Source: an uncultured Phascolarctobacterium sp.
GTDB lineage: Bacteria > Bacillota > Negativicutes > Acidaminococcales > Acidaminococcaceae
Direction: 5' to 3'
NCBI RefSeq assembly: GCF_937920985.1
Contig: NZ_CALDXR010000028.1
Coordinates: 1-27,598 of the forward strand
DNA: 27,598 nucleotides
Part shown: one piece after another, positions 21,525 through 27,598 of the stretch
How the letters are laid out: every line of letters begins with the position of its first letter
Position numbering within the stretch: position 1 is the first letter of the stretch
Position numbers and translations under genes: made by a program
The notes under the pieces: generated by a model
The model's input: the letters and a program-made list of their open reading frames with translations, nothing else
Told to the model about the DNA's origin: nothing
The model's database searches: none

Positions 21525-22658
21525 CTATATCCCTCTTCTATATTTTAAAATACATGTTAACAGTTCCCTATGTGCCTCACATTCCAAACAATTTATGATG
21601 TTTAACTTTTCGCTTTCACCATAAATCCATTTTAACAGAAGATAGTTTGTTAACTTATTGAGTATCCTAACTGGTAAAAATGTGGAGACTCTTCCAGAAA
21701 GTTTGTAATAATAATTTTTGCTCATAAAATCTGCAAACTGATAATAGTTTTCCTCAATAAATTTTTTATCTATTATTTGTTTACTTCTGCTTTTGAAACC
21801 TTCTAAAATGCTACTATCATCACTTAACTTAACAGTATTTCCATTTTTTTTAATAGGAATATATTTAATTTCTACTTTGCTGTCTTTACTAAATTCTAAT
21901 TCTATCAGTAAAGCGCTATTCCAGAATTCATTATCGTCTGCATCAAACAAAAAGTTTCCCTGACCATAAACTATAGTACCTTCATGCCACTTTTCTTCGC
22001 AACCTATACAATGGCTGTGCTGGCAGACAACAATGTCTGCACCCTTATCCACAATCTTTCTGCAAACCTTTTGTAAATAAGGTGATGGATACCGATAGTG
22101 TTCTTTGCCACCGTGATATAAAACAATTACATAATCACATTGCTTCTTTAACTCCATTACATGATCTAAGCTGTTCAAAGGATCAAAAGGATTGGCACCC
22201 GGAGTATTTTCTGTAGCAATAGTAAATTCATGCTCTGCACAGCAATAGATGCCTATTTTATTACCATCCTGTTCGAAAATATATGGTTTTGCTGCTTCTT
22301 CTAAATCTTTACCTGCACCTGCATAAGCAATTCCATGTTTATCCAAGAGGCTCATGGTAGAATTTAAACCTTGCTCCCCTTGGTCTAAAATATGGTTATT
22401 GGCAAGCGTAAAAAAATGCAGATTAATAGCTTTTAAACCAGCAATTGTTTTCGTAGGTGCAATAAGATTCGGACCACATTTTTTTATCGGCGTACTCATA
22501 TCAGTCAAAGGAACCTCTAAATTGAAAATTGTGAAATCTGCATTATCTAACAGCTTTTTTATGTCATCTCCAATTAAAGTTTCTACATCTGCATTAGTAA
22601 ACAAATTAGCATTAGACTCTGTTGGCACTATATCAGCACCAATTATGCACTTAACCAT
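21525..22658 (-). CDS. CapA-like metallophosphatase-fold protein
   Basis: 377 aa; SD GGAG 7 bases upstream. Matches the CapA/PgsA family: GADIVPT at 8-14, FNLEVPLTD, LANNHILDQG, AGAGKDLEEA, VVLYHGGKEH, VCQHSHCIG and VYGQGNFLFD carry the Asp/Asn/His metal-type residues. No signal peptide or membrane anchor is seen, so it would act in the cytoplasm, unlike PgsA. Family members are tied to poly-gamma-glutamate or capsule formation, but their exact reaction is not settled. The neighbouring ATP-grasp-like TupA protein makes a peptide- or amino-acid-decorated polymer conceivable. Confidence 0.85.
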   Translation of the reverse strand: MVKCIIGADIVPTESNANLFTNADVETLIGDDIKKLLDNADFTIFNLEVPLTDMSTPIKKCGPNLIAPTKTIAGLKAINLHFFTLANNHILDQGEQGLNSTMSLLDKHGIAYAGAGKDLEEAAKPYIFEQDGNKIGIYCCAEHEFTIATENTPGANPFDPLNSLDHVMELKKQCDYVIVLYHGGKEHYRYPSPYLQKVCRKIVDKGADIVVCQHSHCIGCEEKWHEGTIVYGQGNFLFDADDNEFWNSALLIELEFSKDSKVEIKYIPIKKNGNTVKLSDDSSILEGFKSRSKQIIDKKFIEENYYQFADFMSKNYYYKLSGRVSTFLPVRILNKLTNYLLLKWIYGESEKLNIINCLECEAHRELLTCILKYRRGI

Positions 22659-22671
22659 AAGAAATCTCCTT

Positions 22672-24027
22672 TTACTTAGGTAGCTTAATCCAACTGCCTA
22701 ATAATTCATCAGCATCACCACAAAACAGATTATAACCAGAGCCATCAAAAAAAGTTAACTCACCAAAATATAACCTGTTATTCGTGAAATACCAGTCTAC
22801 TCTAACATGAATCAACTTCTTCGATAATAACCTAGATAAATGCATCATTTCTTTTAAAAATGCCGGTTTAGGCATTATCTCATCCGTTTTTGGCAAATCA
22901 TACTGTTCAATATCAGTTTTATTCCAAGACTCATCATAACAATCTTGTGTATGCTGGCTATTAAATCGTCCCCTATGAACCTCAATGATTTTGGGTTCTC
23001 CATTAAAACATAAAACTTTATAGTCGGATAATTCTTCTTGCGGCGCCCTTAATATAACAATAAATTCTTTTAAATTAATTATAAAAGTTTCTCCCCCCCC
23101 AATAATATCATCAGGAAGCTTAATCCATTCTCCTAAACGTGAATCCCAATAGTCATCAGTAAAACTACCCATTCCAGATGCTGGATAAAATGTTAATTCT
23201 CCAAAGTATATTTTTCCTTCAACATCATAAAAATCAGCTCTTAAAAAAGTCATTCCTGCTGTGAGTTTTTCAGCCAGCTCACACATCTTTTTCAAATTAT
23301 GCGTCATTTTTATACTTTTATCATAGACTGGAGGCAATGCTGCTTCTCCAAAAGGCAAAATACCTCCACTTGTATCATAATAGTTTGCATGATGTTCAAT
23401 AAATCTATCATAATCAACTTTGAAGCACTTAACTTGACCACCGAAGCAAAAAAACTTATAGTCATATAAATCGTTAGTTCGTGTATCAGTCATGTATTTC
23501 TCACAAATAATTTTTCTAGGAACGTCTTTATACGGCCATTCACGACTGGTAAGATAGTAATCCTGTTTTAAGCCTTTCCTCAACTCTGCTTTAACCTTTT
23601 CAATATTAAGCTTACTCTTATCCTTGCATATGCACATTCCCAATCCAGAATTATGATTACACTTCAAAACAAATTGATTCGGCAAAGAATCAAAATCAAT
23701 ATCATCCGGATTGTCCCAAACACCTAATAAGGGAATAAGATATTCTTCGCCAATAGTATCAGCAATGTACTTACGTACAGCGTACTTATCTACCATAATT
23801 GTATATTCAGGTTTGCGATCATGCAGCTTTAACCACTGAAGCTTTTCGTTAAAGGTCTTGGGAGAAGATAAGTTTAATTCTTTTCCCATGCATGCTTTAT
23901 ACTTTCGTTTTAAATATTCTTCATCGTCCACATTATCGTAGAACCCCTGACCAGCTAATATTATGAAGCGATAATCTTTGTTTGTCAAAAATTTATTGAA
24001 CGCATAAAAATATCTTTTTATATCCAT
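22672..24027 (-). CDS. TupA-like ATP-grasp-type protein with duplicated C-terminal half
   Basis: 451 aa from the ATG at 24027 (AAAGG 9 bases upstream; a GTG at 24045 is less likely). TupA-like proteins are about 300 aa, ATP-grasp fold, and occur in teichuronopeptide and capsule loci. Residues 1-305 form a complete family member: SPKTFNEKLQWLK, VDKY, VLKCNHNSG, CEKYM, LYDYKFFCFGG, RADFYDV, GKIYFGELTF, GEWIKLP. Residues 334-450 repeat only the second half (SDYKVLCFNGEP, VRVDWYF, NRLYFGELTF, GSWIKLP). The join is at 306-333, beginning with a run of eight G (codons 310-312). A one-base change either way stops translation within a few codons, leaving a normal-length single-domain protein. Substrate unknown. 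Confidence 0.82.
   Translation of the reverse strand: MDIKRYFYAFNKFLTNKDYRFIILAGQGFYDNVDDEEYLKRKYKACMGKELNLSSPKTFNEKLQWLKLHDRKPEYTIMVDKYAVRKYIADTIGEEYLIPLLGVWDNPDDIDFDSLPNQFVLKCNHNSGLGMCICKDKSKLNIEKVKAELRKGLKQDYYLTSREWPYKDVPRKIICEKYMTDTRTNDLYDYKFFCFGGQVKCFKVDYDRFIEHHANYYDTSGGILPFGEAALPPVYDKSIKMTHNLKKMCELAEKLTAGMTFLRADFYDVEGKIYFGELTFYPASGMGSFTDDYWDSRLGEWIKLPDDIIGGGETFIINLKEFIVILRAPQEELSDYKVLCFNGEPKIIEVHRGRFNSQHTQDCYDESWNKTDIEQYDLPKTDEIMPKPAFLKEMMHLSRLLSKKLIHVRVDWYFTNNRLYFGELTFFDGSGYNLFCGDADELLGSWIKLPK
23093..23100 (-). repeat. G8 homopolymer at the domain junction of the TupA-like gene
   Basis: Eight G on the coding strand encode Gly310-312 with the next base. With G7 the frame ends after about five codons, and with G9 after about six to eight, by my reading. 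The tract therefore could decide whether the extra half-domain is made. Confidence 0.85.
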
Positions 24028-24028
24028 T

Positions 24029-25243
24029 TTATCTAACCTTTCCACGATTATTGTATTTAATAAACAGAAAAAACATCATTATATAAAAATATGTGTTTTT
24101 AGAGTAATATGATACAGCACCGAAATCCATTGCCAATTGCAATAAAATCATAAGCAGTATCGCGATCTTTATTCCGCTATAAAGGCTCCAATCTATTTTT
24201 AGTTTATAAATAATATAGATATATATTGAATAAAAAATACTGGTTCCAACAATACCTCCACTAGCTAATAATTCCACGTAATTATTATGCAAATATGTTA
24301 TGAAACCGACATGCTGTAATAATAACAAACGAGCATTATCAATACCTATACCAAAGAAAGGTGTTTCAAAAAACTGTTCCAAACCAATTTTCATAAATTG
24401 CTGCCTCAACCAGGTTGAATGGTCTATAGTACCGGTACCTGTAACTAATGCTATCAATCCTTCCATTCTGTAATTTAATGTATCAAACATCTGCATAGAT
24501 AAAACTACAGAAAAAAACAGAACCAATATGCTAAGAATAACACTAAATTTTAATAACGTTTTTAAAATATTTTTACTAGCATATTTAAATAAATACAAAC
24601 AGGTAATACCAAGAATCAAAACTACTAAAGCCTTTCGACTGCCTGATGCTGCAACAATTATTAATGAAATTAGCATAAATGGAAATTTAAATATAGATTT
24701 TTTGTTTTCGCAAATTATATAATATGCACTTACTATTATCGCATTAGCACAAGCTATACCAATAGAATTTACATTTGCGAATTCATTATCCAGCCTTACA
24801 CCAGAAGCTAAGCCTTGTTTTATAAATTCTATTCCATAAAAAAACACCGTATATATTGCCAACCCATATCCAGCATATTCTATACAACTTAACAAAAAAT
24901 TTTCATCAAAATTTCTAGAATAATGATTATATAACACTGACATGCATATTAATATCTGCAGAATAGTAATTCCCTTTGATACTGCCAATTCACTATTATT
25001 AGCCCATAATGATGACAATAAACAAAAAACAGCAAAAGAAATTCCCCATAAATGGTACAAAGAAAATTTCACTTTGCTTTTGAATTCATTAAACATAAAA
25101 TCTAATATAAAAATGCAAATAGTTATTCCTAATAAAATAAGACTTATATACTGACTTGCATCCAAAACATTAAAGGAGCATAACAATATAACTGTTAGAA
25201 TCCATATTATTCTTTCAAATACGCTATTTACCCTGATTTGCAT
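24029..25243 (-). CDS. wzy: Wzy / O-antigen ligase family polymerase
   Basis: 404 aa, about 10-12 hydrophobic helices. Wzy_C/O-antigen ligase features: ASGSRKALVVL in the middle, FFGIGIDNARLLLLQ, and YLHNNYVELLASGGIVG, the conserved H-N-x-x-(L/V) loop region. It would polymerise flipped repeat units outside the membrane, or ligate them to an acceptor. In a locus with Wzx the polymerase role is more likely. The start overlaps the upstream glycosyltransferase gene by 20 bases; SD GGAG lies 9 bases before the ATG. Confidence 0.87.
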   Translation of the reverse strand: MQIRVNSVFERIIWILTVILLCSFNVLDASQYISLILLGITICIFILDFMFNEFKSKVKFSLYHLWGISFAVFCLLSSLWANNSELAVSKGITILQILICMSVLYNHYSRNFDENFLLSCIEYAGYGLAIYTVFFYGIEFIKQGLASGVRLDNEFANVNSIGIACANAIIVSAYYIICENKKSIFKFPFMLISLIIVAASGSRKALVVLILGITCLYLFKYASKNILKTLLKFSVILSILVLFFSVVLSMQMFDTLNYRMEGLIALVTGTGTIDHSTWLRQQFMKIGLEQFFETPFFGIGIDNARLLLLQHVGFITYLHNNYVELLASGGIVGTSIFYSIYIYIIYKLKIDWSLYSGIKIAILLMILLQLAMDFGAVSYYSKNTYFYIMMFFLFIKYNNRGKVR

Positions 25244-26360
25244 TATTTATAACTCCATTTTTTAATATCAATCCCACAAATCTCTTCATACAACTATCTA
25301 TATCATAACCAGCATTCTTCATCTTATCGCCATAGCAAAAACGGTTCTCCTTATCTTTTTCAAACAATGTTAATGCTTTATCAGCCCACGATTCAGCAGA
25401 ATCACTTAAAGACATAAAATTAACGCACGCAGTAACTTCTGCTTCTTCCGTAATTGTATCTGCAATCACACAAGGCAAACCAGTAGCCTGTGCTTCGATT
25501 ACTGTATTAGGCATACCCTCATAAAAGGACGGAAATACGAAAACATCCATTGCCGAAAGCAGTGCTGGAACATCAGACCGAATGCCAGTAAAAATTACAG
25601 ATTCTCCAATACCTAAAGCCTTGATTTGCTCTTTAATTTCATTCTTCTTTTCGCCGTCGCCAACAAGCATTAGCAACGCATCCGTTTTCTGTTTTAATAC
25701 TTCAGCAAAAACCTCAATTAAGAACTTATGATTCTTTTGTTGGTTAAATCTGCCAATATGTCCAATAACAAGCTGCTCATCAGCTATGCCAAACTCTTTT
25801 CTAATTTTTTCTCTGTTGTCTTTATCAAATTTATAAACATTTAAATCTACGCCATTATGAATAAACTTAACTTTGCCTGCCTCTACCTCTGCTTTACCAA
25901 AGGTAAACTCAGCAGCGAAACGTGACGGAGCAATCTTTACATCAGTCATAATATTTAAGAATGGTCTAAGGAAATCATTAACTAATGTCCCCAATTTACT
26001 ATTGGATGAACCAGCATTACAAGAACGCACACACAAAACCCTTGCGCCGCCAATTTTAGCAGCTAATAAATCATATACACCTATTGGTGTATCACATAAC
26101 TTTAAAACATGTGTATACCGGTTATCCTTTACCACATCATATATTGCTTTAAACGTTTTTATGGGGTGCTTTGTTCTTAACGGCACTCTGAATATACGTC
26201 CGCCAAGATCAATTACTTCCTTTTCGTAAAAGCCAGATTTAGCAGACACGATAAAATCTATCTTGTAATCTTCCGGTAAACTACGAAAAATTTTCATCAT
26301 AAAAGTTTCTGCACCGCCAGTATTTAAAGAAGCTAAAATAACCAATAACCTTTTTTTCAT
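25224..26360 (-). CDS. Glycosyltransferase family 4
   Basis: 378 aa, SD GAGGA upstream. N-terminal LASLNTGGAETFMM (9-22) is the GT4 glycine loop of EpsF/WcaC-like enzymes. GHIGRFNQQKNHKFLIE starts the donor domain, and FYEGMPNTVIEAQATGLPCV carries the EX7E-type motif. The frame overlaps the Wzy-like gene by 20 bases and follows the next glycosyltransferase by 18. The start pattern is similar to the 20408-21511 enzyme, so the two may be distant paralogues. Donor sugar unknown. Confidence 0.9.
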   Translation of the reverse strand: MKKRLLVILASLNTGGAETFMMKIFRSLPEDYKIDFIVSAKSGFYEKEVIDLGGRIFRVPLRTKHPIKTFKAIYDVVKDNRYTHVLKLCDTPIGVYDLLAAKIGGARVLCVRSCNAGSSNSKLGTLVNDFLRPFLNIMTDVKIAPSRFAAEFTFGKAEVEAGKVKFIHNGVDLNVYKFDKDNREKIRKEFGIADEQLVIGHIGRFNQQKNHKFLIEVFAEVLKQKTDALLMLVGDGEKKNEIKEQIKALGIGESVIFTGIRSDVPALLSAMDVFVFPSFYEGMPNTVIEAQATGLPCVIADTITEEAEVTACVNFMSLSDSAESWADKALTLFEKDKENRFCYGDKMKNAGYDIDSCMKRFVGLILKNGVINNANQGK

Positions 26361-26378
26361 AAGCTATATTCCTCTTTA

Positions 26379-27410
26379 TTATCTTTCGATTTTCTTAAAC
26401 AAAATTTTGATTGCATTCTTAGGCAGATACTTTTCTGCTTCGACTAAATTGGTGGCTTTCATGTCATTAACCTTATCTATTGTACTCAAAACCTTAACTA
26501 ACTCAGCCTTTAAGTTTTTCTTAATTATAAAACCTATTTTCTCATCTTTAACAATCTCACTATTATATCTCCAATCGCTAGCTATAACAGGGACACCAGC
26601 TGCCATTGCATCTATTAATGTTCCCGCAAAACCTTCCCCTTCATAATACGTTGGAAATAAAAGCATAAAATAATCTTTCAAAACCTGTGTTGTTTTATCA
26701 AAATCAACTAATCCCTTATATTGAATATATGTCGGAAATCTTTCCTCTAATTTTTTAAACCAATCAACCTGATTGCTATCTATCTGTCCATATATATCCA
26801 ATGTATATACAATTCTTCCCAATTCTTCATTTACTCCAATAACTGCATCAACAGCATCTTCAATACCTTTTTCTTTCATAACTCGTGAAAACGTACACAA
26901 TTTATACGGTTCCTCTTTCGCGTATACCAACTCTTCTGTTTTTAATATATTTAACTCTTTGCAATTAGGCATAATAGCTATATTATAAAACCCCATTACT
27001 TCAAGTTTGTTTTTCATCGTATTTGTTTCCACATAAATACAATCAAACTTCATCAATGCTTTACGTAGAAATTTACGTTTTGCAACAAACTCTGGCAGCC
27101 AGCCACCAATTACCACATAATGCAATTTTCTATGGTAAAATCTATTAATAAACGCTAATATTGGAGCAAAAAGCATTAAGCTGTTTTGAGCAGGAAATAT
27201 AATAACATTCTTGCAGCTTATTACCAGACCTATTAAATTGGTAATTATCGAAAACAATCTTTTTTTACCACCATAGGTATCTACTTTTTTTACCTCATTG
27301 TTACCAAACTCCCTTTGTAATTCTTTGGTAACAATCTTAGTCTTAACAGTTTGTCCATCTAAAAAATTCTTGCCGCCACCAAAATGACCACATACGCCTA
27401 TCTTAACCAT
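26379..27410 (-). CDS. Glycosyltransferase family 4
   Basis: 343 aa from the ATG at 27410 (AAGG 8 bases upstream; a GTG at 27419 lies inside the SD). MVKIGVCGHFGGGKNFLDGQT, in two parts (VCGHFGGG then DGQT), is an N-terminal loop typical of a capsule GT4 subgroup. FSRVMKEKGIEDAV begins the donor side, and YYEGEGFAGTLIDAMAAGVPVIASDW is the acidic motif. Its size is slightly short for GT4 but complete. Most upstream complete gene of the leftward glycan operon in this window. Confidence 0.88.
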   Translation of the reverse strand: MVKIGVCGHFGGGKNFLDGQTVKTKIVTKELQREFGNNEVKKVDTYGGKKRLFSIITNLIGLVISCKNVIIFPAQNSLMLFAPILAFINRFYHRKLHYVVIGGWLPEFVAKRKFLRKALMKFDCIYVETNTMKNKLEVMGFYNIAIMPNCKELNILKTEELVYAKEEPYKLCTFSRVMKEKGIEDAVDAVIGVNEELGRIVYTLDIYGQIDSNQVDWFKKLEERFPTYIQYKGLVDFDKTTQVLKDYFMLLFPTYYEGEGFAGTLIDAMAAGVPVIASDWRYNSEIVKDEKIGFIIKKNLKAELVKVLSTIDKVNDMKATNLVEAEKYLPKNAIKILFKKIER

Positions 27411-27420
27411 TAATCTCACC

Positions 27421-27582
27421 TTACTCAGCCATCTTTTTAATTTCTTTGCACCATGCTTCTAAATCAAGTTTAGCTTGCTTATTTTTTGCTTCATGGCCAT
27501 TACCTTTAAAACTTAAATGCGCTAAAACGTGTTCCTTATTAAGTAGGTAGATTGCAAGTGCAAATTGAACAAGATTTATCAA
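27421..27582 (-). CDS. 3' end of an unrecognised gene, perhaps broken
   Basis: A leftward frame ends with ...AWCKEIKKMAE at 27421. Going upstream it stays open until an in-frame TGA at 27592-27594, a few bases from the window edge. No ATG with an SD is seen; TTG at 27582 is the only conventional start. The residues (HVLAHLSFKGNGHEAKNKQ) are charged and look like a protein C-terminus. So it is either the tail of a gene with a nonsense mutation or a very short gene. It is 10 bases before the next gene, as expected inside an operon. Confidence 0.35.
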   Translation of the reverse strand: MINLVQFALAIYLLNKEHVLAHLSFKGNGHEAKNKQAKLDLEAWCKEIKKMAE

Positions 27583-27598
27583 GCAACTATATCAGTGG

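Overview
The window reads as a chromosomal accessory region of a Gram-positive-lineage (Firmicutes-like) bacterium. Strong Shine-Dalgarno (SD) sites (GGAGG types), TTGACA/TATAAT promoters, many extended -10 TGnTATAAT boxes, and the mix of Rpn-family, DUF2442 and capsule genes suggest a gut Negativicute (for example a Phascolarctobacterium relative). That assignment is an inference from style, not from a marker gene. By eye, ugd, the epimerase, galU and the phosphohexomutase are moderate in GC. The defence genes and the glycan assembly genes are clearly AT-rich, as expected for exchangeable cassettes.

Left edge (1-1.9 kb): the tail of a small Rpn-tail-like gene, part of a ~0.2 kb sequence repeated at 12.4 kb. 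Next comes a broken gene made of a few NeuD/PglD-type codons joined to the C-terminal third of a WecB-type UDP-GlcNAc 2-epimerase, then a possible ~115-nt small RNA, then a complete Rpn-family nuclease gene. The nuclease gene carries an in-frame internal start that could make a C-terminal small protein.

Defence island (about 2.1-10.7 kb, all leftward, bounded by ~73-bp imperfect direct repeats): from its promoter side, an unrecognised 225-aa protein, a PD-(D/E)XK nuclease-like protein, a remnant-rich spacer, a complete QatABCD anti-phage system, and a two-gene module of a frameshifted membrane protein plus a ThsB-like TIR protein. A leftward terminator follows.

Nucleotide-sugar and capsule region (10.7-27.6 kb): leftward rfbB; a rightward DUF2442 plus Rpn-tail-like two-gene unit; then leftward ugd, UDP-glucuronate 4-epimerase-like, galU and phosphohexomutase genes. 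Together these convert glucose-6-P to Glc-1-P, UDP-Glc, UDP-GlcA and UDP-GalA. Upstream lie an acetyltransferase, a Wzx flippase, three GT4 glycosyltransferases, a CapA-like protein, a TupA-like protein with a duplicated C-terminal half, and a Wzy/ligase-like polymerase. These look like a Wzx/Wzy-type surface polysaccharide locus.

Most notable points: G8 tracts in two capsule genes (possible phase variation), one lying exactly at the junction of the duplicated TupA half; the intragenic and free-standing Rpn-tail small proteins; the TIR plus membrane-protein pair with a frameshift at a homopolymer; and the repeat-bounded defence island. No tRNA, rRNA, CRISPR array or intact insertion sequence was seen.
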